In this document: piece after piece, positions 9,047-18,273 of the stretch
How the letters are laid out: the number at the start of each line of letters is the position of its first letter
Numbering within the stretch: the first letter of the stretch is position 1
DNA from: Chloroflexi bacterium HGW-Chloroflexi-2
Lineage (GTDB): Bacteria > Chloroflexota > Anaerolineae > Anaerolineales > Anaerolineaceae
Length of the DNA: 64,000 nucleotides
Direction of reading: 5' to 3'
NCBI GenBank assembly: GCA_002840735.1
Contig: PHBY01000006.1
Location: 1 to 64,000, forward strand
Translations under genes and position numbers: made by a program
Notes under the pieces: model-generated
Told to the model about the DNA's origin: nothing
Database searches by the model: none
Seen by the model: only the letters and a program-made list of their open reading frames with translations

Positions 9047-9337
9047 ATGAATCCCAGGCAAATTACAGTAACGGTTCGTTTCTTCGGTATTTTGGAAAAG
9101 TATGCTGGTGCACGATTTATAGTTTTTGATGTACCGGAAGGATATACACTTCAAGCATTATTGGATAAGCTGGAAGAAATCAATCCGCCAGCCTATCGAG
9201 ATTTATTACGTCAAATCCCTGAATCTGAGCATTTTTTAAGAATCATGATCAATGATGTTCTGACCCATGAAGATGAAGAATTTCCATTGTCTCAGGATGA
9301 TGTCATCACCTTACTTCCCGGAATTTCTGGTGGATAA
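9047..9337 (+). CDS. MoaD/ThiS-family sulfur-carrier protein
   Basis: This 96-residue protein has the beta-grasp pattern of molybdopterin synthase small subunits, starting TVRFFGILEKYAG and ending LLPGISGG. The terminal Gly-Gly is the residue pair that is adenylated and thiocarboxylated in MoaD. It follows the large hydroxylase subunit by five bases. This implies it supplies sulfur for the pterin cofactor of the two metalloenzymes in the operon, and a version dedicated to the tungsten cofactor is possible. The ribosome-binding site is weak, consistent with translational coupling. Confidence 0.85.
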   Translation: MNPRQITVTVRFFGILEKYAGARFIVFDVPEGYTLQALLDKLEEINPPAYRDLLRQIPESEHFLRIMINDVLTHEDEEFPLSQDDVITLLPGISGG

Positions 9338-9361
9338 ATGAGTAAACTGGGTGGAACATTC

Positions 9362-9604
9362 CTAATCTTTGTTAATCTTTTTAACGAAAATATCCAACCC
9401 AAATAAAAACAGGGCAACCAGACCAATGGGGACTAATCCACCAATTAAGCATAGCAAGCCGACCAAAGCCGCCCCGGTTCCATAAAAAATAGCGATTAAT
9501 CCCAGACCCACAACAAATAACAGTACAAAGCCCCCAATGATCAACTGCATATTAGTTTGAGATGCATACTTCTTTAAATCACGAGACATGTGTACTCGAT
9601 CCAT
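9362..9604 (-). CDS. Small two-helix membrane protein
   Basis: The 80 residues hold a charged N-terminus (KKYASQTN) and two hydrophobic segments at about residues 20-44 and 48-71, ending KKINKD. I do not recognise a family. It follows der by 20 bases on the same strand and probably shares the transcript. An internal ATG at residue 6 is an alternative start. Confidence 0.6.
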   Translation of the reverse strand: MDRVHMSRDLKKYASQTNMQLIIGGFVLLFVVGLGLIAIFYGTGAALVGLLCLIGGLVPIGLVALFLFGLDIFVKKINKD

Positions 9605-9624
9605 TTAATCTTGAGCCGGGTAAA

Positions 9625-10983
9625 TTATGACCGTTTCTTAAAAACAATAAAGATGGGTGTCCCGGTAAATGGGTACTCTTCACGAATGGTATTTTCTATA
9701 AACCGAATAAATGTGAAGTGAGCCAACTTGGGCTCATTGCAGTAGATCATGAAGGTCGGTGGATCTGAACGTACCTGGGTACCATAATACATTTTGAATA
9801 CCCGCCCTGCTCTGGATGGTGTGTGCATATCCTGAACATGTTGGATAATCCGGTTCAAAGCAGATGTTGTCATTCTGGCAAGTCGTTCTTCCTGAACTTT
9901 CAATGCCATGGGCATTACCTGTTCTACACGTTGCCCTGTTTTTGCAGAAATAAAAAGCAGGGGCACATAATCCATAAAATTCAGATCTTTACGAATTTGT
10001 TCGGTAAATGCCACCATGGTAAAAGTATCTTTCTCAATCGCATCCCATTTGTTTACAACCACCACACAACTTTTTCTTGCTTCCAGGATATATCCAGCAA
10101 TATGAGCATCCTGGGCAGTGATGCCTTCAATCGCATCGATCAATAGCAATGCCACATCCGCTCTTTCAATGGCACGCATGGAACGCAAAACTGAATATTT
10201 TTCCACGCCTTGTTCAACCTTCCCACGACGTCGAATTCCTGCTGTGTCAATTAAGGTGATGGGCAATCCATCAAACTCCATTTTGCTATCAATTGCATCG
10301 CGCGTTGTGCCTGGAATGGAGGAAACGATCATCCTTTCTTTACCGATCAAACGGTTTAAAAGACTGGATTTACCAACATTAGGTTTTCCCACTAATGCAA
10401 TCTTTACAGATTCGTCTTCTTCCTTTTCAAGGTCTTCAGGAAAAGTAGCCACCAATGCATCCAGTAAATCCCCGGTTCCAGTTCCATGCACTGCAGAAAC
10501 TGCAAAAGGTTCACCCATTCCCAACTCGTAAAATTGATATACCTCATCACGAAATGTTTTACTATCCGCTTTATTTGCAACCAACAAAATGGGTGGAACA
10601 AGTTCGCCGTTGATGGTCTTTTGTTTTCGGCGTAAGATCTCAGCCACTTCCTGATCGGCAGGTGTGACACCAGAAATGGCGTCCACCACAAACAGGATCG
10701 TATCTGCGTCTTCAATGGCGATTTCAGCCTGAGCTTTGATCTCCTCTATAAAATTTGCAGAGCCAATCGAAAGAGGTGTTCTTCCACCAACAGATGGGTC
10801 AATCCCTCCAGTGTCAATTACATAAAATGGGCGTCCTGTCCATTCAGCTTCAGACATCAATCGGTCACGGGTAGTGCCAGGGATATCATCAACAATCGCT
10901 TTTCTCTCACCGGTCAGGCGATTAAACAAAGTACTTTTGCCGACATTAGGACGTCCGACAAGTGCAACAATCGGTTTATTCAT
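9625..10983 (-). CDS. der: Ribosome assembly GTPase Der (EngA)
   Basis: The 452-residue protein has the tandem GTPase layout unique to Der. The first G domain shows GRPNVGKS, DTGG and NKAD. The second, starting near residue 190, shows GKPNVGKS, DTAG and NKWD. A C-terminal KH-like domain follows. Der acts in maturation of the 50S ribosomal subunit. It sits 17 bases after cdaR on the minus strand, in the coaE-cdaA-cdaR-der block. Confidence 0.97.
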   Translation of the reverse strand: MNKPIVALVGRPNVGKSTLFNRLTGERKAIVDDIPGTTRDRLMSEAEWTGRPFYVIDTGGIDPSVGGRTPLSIGSANFIEEIKAQAEIAIEDADTILFVVDAISGVTPADQEVAEILRRKQKTINGELVPPILLVANKADSKTFRDEVYQFYELGMGEPFAVSAVHGTGTGDLLDALVATFPEDLEKEEDESVKIALVGKPNVGKSSLLNRLIGKERMIVSSIPGTTRDAIDSKMEFDGLPITLIDTAGIRRRGKVEQGVEKYSVLRSMRAIERADVALLLIDAIEGITAQDAHIAGYILEARKSCVVVVNKWDAIEKDTFTMVAFTEQIRKDLNFMDYVPLLFISAKTGQRVEQVMPMALKVQEERLARMTTSALNRIIQHVQDMHTPSRAGRVFKMYYGTQVRSDPPTFMIYCNEPKLAHFTFIRFIENTIREEYPFTGTPIFIVFKKRS

Positions 10984-10999
10984 TACTTACTTTCCGCGT

Positions 11000-12253
11000 T
11001 TATCCACCAGGCGTGGGTGTTGGCGCTATGATTACTTCAATATCGATTAATCCGGGTTGGATACTATCCACCGTGATCTCTTCGGAGGGTAATTCTACCA
11101 CTGGTTCTAATTGGTATGTTCCGACTTCGTAATCAGTTAAGTCAAGGAAGACTCGAATATCTCCTGGTTTGATGCCATCCAGAATAGGAAGTGGCCCTGA
11201 AATCAGTAACGTGATCATTTCAGGAGCAATTATCGCCTGCAAATTCTCTGGTAATCCAATGATTTCTATCGGTAGATTTGCAATAGGCATACTGGATTGC
11301 ACAGCAGCAATACTAACCCGCACTAATACTGTACGGTTATCACCCACCACCAGAATACCTTCCGGTAAATCCAGAAGTAGGGATACATCAATATCATCTT
11401 TCATTCCCTCCAGATTCAATGGCATTGTTTGCACATAGCCAGGAAGATCGTTAACAATCTGAGGGTTGGATGAATAAACCGTCACGGCTAGAGGAATTAC
11501 AGAAATATTGGTCAGCCGGTATCCATCTGCCACCTGACCTTCGATGGTCACAGAAACAATTACATTACGATAACCGTAACGCTGGTTGATTTCCAGAAAC
11601 ATTTCGACACGATCAGGCGTAAGGGTGACATCATTAATAACCACTTCATTTTCATCCAACGCCACAACATTGATCATTCTGGAAATATCTTCATAAGTCT
11701 GGTTAATATCCAGGGTAGCTCTGACTTCAGCCACTCTATCCACTTGTGAGATCGGGCCGGTCACTGTAATCTGTTTTACATCTACCACTGGATCCTCAAC
11801 CTGATACCCGATTGCTGGTTCACCACGAATATCCAGAGATAACGGTATTACCTTGCTGGAAAGACTTTCCAGGGTAACAGAAACGGTTCTGGGGGAATAA
11901 GAAACAACTTTTACCGGTCGAATGTTTACCTGAATCTGAAGATCGACGATATGGGTTCCTGGTTGTAGACCTGAAAGGTCTACAACCGCACGTACCGGGG
12001 ATTGAGCGCTGATCATTTTATCCCATACCGATTGTGGGGTATTGAGAACAATCGACACATTCGACGGCAAATCGCTGGTCATTACCAGATTTGTATCCTG
12101 CCCAACAATTTCAATCGGTACATTACGTGGATACGATCGATTTTCTGCCGGATCACTGGTTGTAACAGCAATAATCCAGACAGTGATCGCTAAAATTAAC
12201 GCCGTCAGGAATGTTGGAAAAACTCTTTTCGATTTTCGAAGGAAGCTCCACAT
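11000..12253 (-). CDS. cdaR: YbbR-domain protein, CdaA regulator (CdaR-like)
   Basis: This 417-residue protein has one N-terminal membrane helix (about residues 12-30). A long extracytoplasmic region follows, made of repeated YbbR units with recurring PxxVxV motifs. CdaR-type proteins bind the membrane cyclase CdaA and adjust c-di-AMP synthesis. The ATG is preceded by AGGAAG and lies only two bases after the cdaA stop, so the two are surely cotranscribed. A short C-terminal APTPTPGG tail is present. Confidence 0.9.
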   Translation of the reverse strand: MWSFLRKSKRVFPTFLTALILAITVWIIAVTTSDPAENRSYPRNVPIEIVGQDTNLVMTSDLPSNVSIVLNTPQSVWDKMISAQSPVRAVVDLSGLQPGTHIVDLQIQVNIRPVKVVSYSPRTVSVTLESLSSKVIPLSLDIRGEPAIGYQVEDPVVDVKQITVTGPISQVDRVAEVRATLDINQTYEDISRMINVVALDENEVVINDVTLTPDRVEMFLEINQRYGYRNVIVSVTIEGQVADGYRLTNISVIPLAVTVYSSNPQIVNDLPGYVQTMPLNLEGMKDDIDVSLLLDLPEGILVVGDNRTVLVRVSIAAVQSSMPIANLPIEIIGLPENLQAIIAPEMITLLISGPLPILDGIKPGDIRVFLDLTDYEVGTYQLEPVVELPSEEITVDSIQPGLIDIEVIIAPTPTPGG

Positions 12254-12255
12254 GA

Positions 12256-13137
12256 TTAATCTTCCTCCTTATGGTGGAAACCGGGTATTCTAATTTTCCA
12301 TCCAAATATTTTGATGTAATCAACGATGCCAGGTACAGGCTGGAAAAGCGCTATTAACATATTTTCCAATCGATCAGAATCCAACCCTCGAATCAAACGC
12401 CCGGACTGTGCAACCGAAATTGACCCGGTCTCTTCCGAAACCACAATGACCACCGCGTCACTGGCTTCAGAGGAACCTAACGCTGCCCTGTGGCGTAATC
12501 CCATTTGTCGCTCAGGTGTGCGATTCAAAATACCACTTGCGGATAAAGGCATGACACTGGAAGCTGCTAAAATCCGGCTTCCGGAAATTACAACAGCGCC
12601 ATCATGCAATGGTGAATTGGGATAGAATATCTGCAATAACAATTCTGGTGAAACGACAGCATCCATGTAAACACCAGTTTGAACATATTCCTGTAAAGAA
12701 TCAATTCTTTCCAGCACAATTAATGCTCCATGTCTACGAGCGGAAAGCCGGGCACATGCAATACTGATGATATGCATCGTGTTCTTGATGGCTTCTTGAG
12801 AATCCAGATTTCGCCGAAACAGGTTTGAAGATCCAGCTCGTCCCAAACGTTCCAACCCACGTCGAATCTCAGGAGCAAATATGACAGGAATAGCCAATAG
12901 AAGGGCAGGTAACGTCGTTTGAATTAACCAGGAAAAGGCAGGCAGTTCGATGAATTGTGTTAATAATGCCAATAAAATAACCAGGAATATCACACCTCTT
13001 AATAAGATGGTTGCCTGTGTATCCCGTAAGAGTGTCAGAATCGTGAAAAAAATAAGGGTAACCAACACCAGGTCAAGCACACTTAACCAGTTTATCCGTT
13101 GGAATATAAATAAAATCTCATTTAAAAACTCTGACAC
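12256..13137 (-). CDS. cdaA: Diadenylate cyclase CdaA
   Basis: The 293-residue protein has three N-terminal membrane helices (about residues 15-85) and a DAC (DisA_N) domain. The catalytic motifs LHDGAVVI and GLRHRAALG-like (MGLRHRAAL) are both intact. It makes c-di-AMP from two ATP at the membrane. That messenger controls potassium and osmotic balance in many bacteria. The gene lies between coaE and cdaR with ten- and two-base gaps, the classical cdaA-cdaR pairing. Confidence 0.96.
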   Translation of the reverse strand: MSEFLNEILFIFQRINWLSVLDLVLVTLIFFTILTLLRDTQATILLRGVIFLVILLALLTQFIELPAFSWLIQTTLPALLLAIPVIFAPEIRRGLERLGRAGSSNLFRRNLDSQEAIKNTMHIISIACARLSARRHGALIVLERIDSLQEYVQTGVYMDAVVSPELLLQIFYPNSPLHDGAVVISGSRILAASSVMPLSASGILNRTPERQMGLRHRAALGSSEASDAVVIVVSEETGSISVAQSGRLIRGLDSDRLENMLIALFQPVPGIVDYIKIFGWKIRIPGFHHKEED

Positions 13138-13147
13138 GATTCCCTCT

Positions 13148-14290
13148 TTAGATTGGTTTTAACACACGATCCTGTCTTAATTTTTTGAATAGTAAAATGG
13201 AGCCCTCTGGCATGGAATCTCGTGCTGCAAACATCCAGGCAATCACCTTTAATTCATCCGGGGTGCGGATTTCATAACCTAATGGGTGCCAGATTTGTTC
13301 CAACTTTGCCATCTTTTCATTCAGGAACAACAATGATATCTCACACTGTAATTCTCCCGAAGCATGTTCCATTTCATTTATTAAAAGGGGAATTGCTTTG
13401 TCATATGGAACATGATCAAGAATGCGTAGGTCTACCGTTCGAGCAATCAGATTTTCAACCTGCCATCCCAAAATTCCGACCATTGTCTCACCAGCCTGTA
13501 AAACCAGAAATGCTTTCTCTCCAAAAGCCTCCATGATATCCCGGCGATTGAATGGCCTGCCATTATCAGGAAATTGGTTAAAGAATTCAGCAATCTCATT
13601 CGATCGACGAGGAGTACCTCTGCGGACGGTTAATTCACCACTGATGGATTGAACTGTCGCCAGGGTAGCTTCACTTTCGGAGGCTTGTTTTGGAACAAGC
13701 TTGAGCCAGTTATCATAAACTTGTTTCCAGGTATCTTCAACAGAACCGGCATTATCAACTACCACGTGAGCCGCTTTGATTTTTTCTTCCTGTGGAGGTT
13801 GGGCATCGATCCGTTGTTGGGCGTCTACAACACTCATTTTCCGGCGAATGACCAAACGCTCAAGCTGGATATCAGGTGGGGTTTGTGTAACCCAAATGCT
13901 ATCGCAAGCATCTTTGATTTCTGATTCCAGAAGCTTGATGGCTTCAATCACAATGACTTTGTGTTTTACGCGTTTAATGATGTAATCCAATGCCTGAAAA
14001 ACCAGTGGATGAACTATGTCCTCCAGGATTTTCAAAGCATCAGGATCATTAAAAACCAAACGACCCAGTCTTTTGCGGTCAATTTCTCCATCGTCACTCA
14101 CCATCCATTGACCAAATTGGGATATGACTTTTTTGTAACCCGGAGCACCTTTAGCGATAGCCCGATGTGCAAGTGCATCCGCATCAATACCAAAAGCTCC
14201 CTGGTGTTCCAGCATACGCCGAACAACACTTTTTCCTGTACCAATATTTCCGGTTAACCCAATAACGAGCTTACCAGCCCATTTGCCCAA
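13148..14290 (-). CDS. coaE: Dephospho-CoA kinase with an extra GNAT-like C-terminal domain
   Basis: Residues 1-200 are a dephospho-CoA kinase, the last step of CoA synthesis. The P-loop is GLTGNIGTGKS (about 11-21), followed by DADALAH and the VTQTPPDIQLERLVIRRKMS lid region. Usual CoaE proteins are about 200 residues, but this one has 380. The added ~175 residues (LTVRRGTPRRSNEIAEFFNQ onward, with FLVLQAGETMVGILGWQV) look like a GNAT-type acyltransferase fold, though I see no clear acetyl-CoA-binding RxxGxG/A motif. The start is a TTG four bases after GGAGG. An ATG nearby is out of frame. Confidence 0.9.
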   Translation of the reverse strand: MGKWAGKLVIGLTGNIGTGKSVVRRMLEHQGAFGIDADALAHRAIAKGAPGYKKVISQFGQWMVSDDGEIDRKRLGRLVFNDPDALKILEDIVHPLVFQALDYIIKRVKHKVIVIEAIKLLESEIKDACDSIWVTQTPPDIQLERLVIRRKMSVVDAQQRIDAQPPQEEKIKAAHVVVDNAGSVEDTWKQVYDNWLKLVPKQASESEATLATVQSISGELTVRRGTPRRSNEIAEFFNQFPDNGRPFNRRDIMEAFGEKAFLVLQAGETMVGILGWQVENLIARTVDLRILDHVPYDKAIPLLINEMEHASGELQCEISLLFLNEKMAKLEQIWHPLGYEIRTPDELKVIAWMFAARDSMPEGSILLFKKLRQDRVLKPI

Positions 14291-14395
14291 TTTTCCTCCT
14301 TAATTATGGAAAAAGATCAATAATCCTCCTTCATTTTAGCTTTGGGAGGCGAGAATGTCAAAGGTTTATGATTTGTAAAATTTATGGATCCATAA

Positions 14396-15757
14396 TCATT
14401 TCTTAGAAACAATTGGAAGGAAGACCTTATGGTTTAACCCTTCAGGAATTATTAAGCTACGAAGTCGAATGGTACCTTCATAGTTTTGACCTTGCCAGGT
14501 AGGTAAAGACTTCCAGACTCCAGACTCGTTTTTGTACCAGGTTTTATCAGATGACAAAGGACCCAGATGATCCAGCGCAATAGGATAAAAATATGATTTA
14601 TTTTTCACATTCAGAACAACTGCAATTTCACGATTTCCTGGTATTTTTAGGTTCTCGTTTATCTTAAATTGGTGGTATCCAGTGTAGGGAATATCTATTT
14701 CAGCTGATTGAAAAAGATTGTTGAACGGTTCAATTCCATCAAATAGCTCGTATAGTTCAATTGAAACGGTAGCTGCATCATTTGTCCAAAATTCAACTGC
14801 CTGTGGAATTTCATTCGATCTAATAGGAAATAATGCCATGGCTGATCCACTAAAGAAATCTTTCTCACTTGTACTTATTTGATTTGTGTGACCAGCTTCA
14901 TCATAGAAATGAATTTTATTAAATACAGAATTTCGCTCCCAGCCTGTCACCGTCGCCAATGAGCTTCCAATCCCTGCTTTTCCATAGGCAATGTTAAAGT
15001 ATCCATCATTACCCCACTCTGTGCCATAGCTGTTCTTCACAATCCAGGCACCTTTCCCACCAGTATAGCTCAGATCATCATCCCAACCCACAATTAAAAC
15101 GCCATGCGTCCATTTATTCGGATCCGTGGATGTGCTGTCCAGCACATAACCACCATCATAACTGGAAAAACCAGAAATTTTCGGGTCCATCTGAGAATAG
15201 AGCGGACCATGTTCTTTTAACATTTGTTTGATCAAATCAGTTGGTGCAATTTCAAAGTTTGGACTGAATTGTTGCCATTCTTTAATGTAATATGTAGTTG
15301 AACATTTCGGCATACATTCTGTGGCATCTTCCTCAACGCAACGTGTACTGCACGAATCATCATAATCCACATAAGGATCACAATTTTCAAGAACCAACCC
15401 CTCCTGAGTAAAAAGGTTGGTTAACATCTTGAAATTTCCACCTTCACAGGTGTTGAGTGGTAATCCAGCATAATGGGTCAATGCATGCCAGTTACACTCT
15501 TTGGCATGATTCACCGAAAAATCCACCTTAACCTTATCTTTCTTCCAGATGGCTGCCTGTACAGCATCCACGGCTGCAAACGCATAACCTGCGTTACAAT
15601 TTCCCTGATCATGGACAGGAAAATCATAGCCATCATTACGCCAATCATATTGGGTGGGTAAATCCAGTTCTGTGGCTTGACTGGCAGTTTTGGGGAAAAT
15701 AAGTAAAGAAATGAAACCTACGAAAATCAAAATTCCTCGTAACAATGAGTGCTGCAT
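14396..15757 (-). CDS. Secreted papain-fold (C1A) protein lacking the catalytic cysteine
   Basis: I start at the ATG at 15757, which has GGAGG at the right distance and opens a clear signal peptide (residues 1-30). The C1A fold begins at LPTQYDWRNDG. The oxyanion Gln (Q51), catalytic His (H218 in THGVLIVGW) and Asn (N242 in VKNSYGTEWGNDG) are present. The loop that should read QGxCGSCWAF reads QGNCNAGYAF: the catalytic Cys is Gly57 (codon GGT) and the following Trp is Tyr. A beta-rich C-terminal domain ends in HKVFLPIVSKK, a tail style common in secreted Chloroflexota proteins. It is probably an inactive, possibly binding or inhibitory, homologue. Confidence 0.85.
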   Translation of the reverse strand: MQHSLLRGILIFVGFISLLIFPKTASQATELDLPTQYDWRNDGYDFPVHDQGNCNAGYAFAAVDAVQAAIWKKDKVKVDFSVNHAKECNWHALTHYAGLPLNTCEGGNFKMLTNLFTQEGLVLENCDPYVDYDDSCSTRCVEEDATECMPKCSTTYYIKEWQQFSPNFEIAPTDLIKQMLKEHGPLYSQMDPKISGFSSYDGGYVLDSTSTDPNKWTHGVLIVGWDDDLSYTGGKGAWIVKNSYGTEWGNDGYFNIAYGKAGIGSSLATVTGWERNSVFNKIHFYDEAGHTNQISTSEKDFFSGSAMALFPIRSNEIPQAVEFWTNDAATVSIELYELFDGIEPFNNLFQSAEIDIPYTGYHQFKINENLKIPGNREIAVVLNVKNKSYFYPIALDHLGPLSSDKTWYKNESGVWKSLPTWQGQNYEGTIRLRSLIIPEGLNHKVFLPIVSKK

Positions 15758-15997
15758 TGAAACCTCCAGGGTATTTGATACATTGATTATAGATGAAGAA
15801 TTAAATGCAAATTGCATAACACTGGTATAAATCGTTCATAGTCAGGATTGCAATTCCCGGATATAATCACGGCTGTTTCATTAAAATACCATCACCACAA
15901 TGATCTTTGAAACGAAACATAATGATCTCGATTTATTGGTAAAATTCAAAAATTATTAGACGGAATCAGTCATTAGCTGATGAGATGAGGATGTTCT

Positions 15998-16912
15998 ATG
16001 TCCATGAAAGACTTTAAGAATCAATTAAGCCGTGAAATTTCCACGATGAAATTTACCCGTACCACATTTAAAGATTATTTCTTTATCATCCTGGGTGTAA
16101 CCATCCAGGCTTTTGCCATGCGCCTCTTCCTGGTGCCTGCCTATCTCGTTAGCGGTGGCGTCAGTGGAGCAGCCCAGTTGATCAATCACCTCACTAATTT
16201 CCCGATCGGTCTGATGGTGTTAATTGGCAATATTCCCCTTTTCATCCTGGGATGGCGCTATCTGGGCGGTCTAAAATTTGCCATGCGGACTGCTGTAGCC
16301 ATCCTGATTTTCTCCTTCTTCACCGATTTTCTAGTCTTGTTTATCTCACCTGAAGGGGTGACCGATGATCTGGTTCTTAATAGCATTTACGGTGGCTTGA
16401 TGTATGGGATCGGTTTGGGTATGGTCTATCGCGGAAAAGGCACCAGTGGTGGCAGCGACATTCTCGGGCGTATCCTTAACCATCGCTTTGGTATTTCCAT
16501 CTCCACATCCTATCTTATAACGGATTCCCTCGTGGTGATATTGGGCGGTTTGGTCTTCGATTGGGAGCGTGCGCTCTATGGTTTGGCAGTCATTTATGTC
16601 AGCGGACTGGCAGCTGAGATCGCCTTTGAAGGGCGAGCGGTATACCGCACTGCGATGATTATTACCTATGATCCAGAAGAAGTATCCAAAAGAATTTTTA
16701 CAACCCTGGAACGTGGTGTCACCATGCTGCATGGTATGGGAGGATACACACATGAAGAAAGGAATGTCTTGTATTGCGTCATTACCCAATCGGAAATTCC
16801 GCAACTTAAGGAAATCGTCAATGAAGTTGATCCACGCGCATTTATGGTGATTGGACAGGCGCATGAAGCGCTTGGGGAAGGTTTTCGCCCATTGATGGAA
16901 GCACAGAATTGA
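15998..16912 (+). CDS. YitT-family membrane protein with DUF2179 domain
   Basis: The 304-residue protein has five or six membrane helices in residues 25-210. These include the family's LVPAYLVSGGVSGAAQLINH and the glycine-rich GKGTSGGSDILGRIL. A C-terminal soluble DUF2179 domain follows (TTLERGVTMLHGMGGYTHEE, then EVDPRAFMVIGQAHEALGEG). YitT proteins are widespread and no transport substrate is established. The gene is monocistronic. Two ATG codons (15998 and 16004) are possible starts. Confidence 0.9.
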   Translation: MSMKDFKNQLSREISTMKFTRTTFKDYFFIILGVTIQAFAMRLFLVPAYLVSGGVSGAAQLINHLTNFPIGLMVLIGNIPLFILGWRYLGGLKFAMRTAVAILIFSFFTDFLVLFISPEGVTDDLVLNSIYGGLMYGIGLGMVYRGKGTSGGSDILGRILNHRFGISISTSYLITDSLVVILGGLVFDWERALYGLAVIYVSGLAAEIAFEGRAVYRTAMIITYDPEEVSKRIFTTLERGVTMLHGMGGYTHEERNVLYCVITQSEIPQLKEIVNEVDPRAFMVIGQAHEALGEGFRPLMEAQN

Positions 16913-16916
16913 CCTG

Positions 16917-17591
16917 TTAAAGCAAACCCAGCATCATCAATGCACCAGCAGTGATACCTATTTGCCCCAAATGATAGGTGAACATCACCAAAAAATTTCC
17001 GTACGGCACAGGGCGTAGAAACCGAACAGTCGCCAGCAGAGTATCCGAAATAGTAAACAAAAGGGCACCAACACTTGCCAACAAAGCTGCTTCAACTGTC
17101 CATTGATCACGGAACCAGGTCATCATAGCAGATAGAAGCATGATCGTGATGGTCAGCATATACAAAACCACTGGTAGCCACAATCTCTTGTGTTCCAATT
17201 TACGCCGCACACCTCCCACGATGCGAGGATAAGCCATAATAACAAGACCTACCACTAAAAGAACGGGTAAGAGCACCCATATGTTAAGTTTAAGTGCTCC
17301 GAAGCTAAATCCAATAATATAGAGTAGATGCGCAATCAGAAATGAAAATAAACCCGCGAAAAAGAATCGCGAGCGTAACAACAAGAATATATCTCCAACC
17401 AGTGAAAATAGAAGACCAGCGCCAAACCAAAACCCTGGTTGAACCCACCCTCCCAGAAACGAAAAAATAAAAATCAACAAAATCAATGAAAGTGGTTTTG
17501 TAATGAAACGCACCCTGATCCAGCTTTTTCCTGCTGCCACCCATTCCAATGGCATAACCAACCCCAAAATGATCGCCATATAAGAGATCAT
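16917..17591 (-). CDS. YhhN-family (lysoplasmalogenase-like) membrane protein
   Basis: This 224-residue protein has about eight hydrophobic segments. It carries the YhhN/TMEM86 signatures KPLSLILLIF and LLFSLVGDIFLLL, and a late SDTLLA motif. The acidic residues in GD and SD are conserved in the family, whose animal members cleave lysoplasmalogens. The bacterial role is unclear. The gene ends four bases from the convergent yitT-like gene, leaving no room for a separate terminator. Confidence 0.85.
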   Translation of the reverse strand: MISYMAIILGLVMPLEWVAAGKSWIRVRFITKPLSLILLIFIFSFLGGWVQPGFWFGAGLLFSLVGDIFLLLRSRFFFAGLFSFLIAHLLYIIGFSFGALKLNIWVLLPVLLVVGLVIMAYPRIVGGVRRKLEHKRLWLPVVLYMLTITIMLLSAMMTWFRDQWTVEAALLASVGALLFTISDTLLATVRFLRPVPYGNFLVMFTYHLGQIGITAGALMMLGLL

Positions 17592-18273
17592 GAATCCACC
17601 TGAAAAAAATTTCGTATTCGTTTTAAAACATTGGAATTAATTCGAATTCTTATTATCCATTCAAAAACACCAGTCTCCATCATCCTCCCACCCCAATCAA
17701 ACCTTAATAATTTTTTTACAGATCGCCGTATCCATCAACAATGCAACCCTGTACCAATCCTTTACTCCATGTGAAAATCACAAAAATTTTTTATATCAAT
17801 TGCTATGCTTTGATTATAGATGGTAATCTGAATCCAACCGTTAATAATGTCTTTCTAATCATTTTTCTGTCAGCCAAAGACCTCCCGAAAATCAGATTCG
17901 GTTTTTTTACAACAACACGAAAAGTCCTTGCAACTTTATTTCAAACAAGTATAATGAATAAATCAATTGAGTAAAAAGATAAAATTTGTAAACTCTAAAT
18001 TGTTTGTTCTTTTTCGAAAACAGGCATGGAAAAATTTATTGTCTTTTAACTTGATTCAAGCTCATCAAACTTCCTTAAGCTCCCGCTTCTATCAAAAATT
18101 TTTCCTAAAAAATCTATAAATTAGTCAATAACGGTATCTGTCTGATCAATGCTCTTCTTTGAACTGGAGGTGATGACTATAGGTTTTTTTGACTTTTTGA
18201 CGTCTGGATTGAGGGTAACAATCGTATAACAATCACTTTATGATAACTGGTGTAGTTTGAGAAGGATGAGAAA
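17592..18273. other. Long AT-rich intergenic region upstream of livJ
   Basis: About 680 bases lie between two divergent genes. The plus-strand frame at 17741-17974 has no ribosome-binding site and an atypical composition, so I do not count it. The one clear signal is the promoter listed at 17928-17955. If that promoter is used, livJ has a leader of over 300 bases, long enough for a regulatory RNA, although I cannot recognise one. Confidence 0.5.
17928..17955 (+). promoter_or_regulatory. Candidate promoter for the liv operon
   Basis: TTGCAA (17928-17933), a 16-base spacer and a perfect TATAAT (17950-17955). It points towards livJ, 318 bases upstream of the start codon. Confidence 0.4.

Noticed and set aside
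17741-17974. 77-residue plus-strand frame
   Set aside because: It has no ribosome-binding site, no recognisable motif and an odd composition in an AT-rich spacer.
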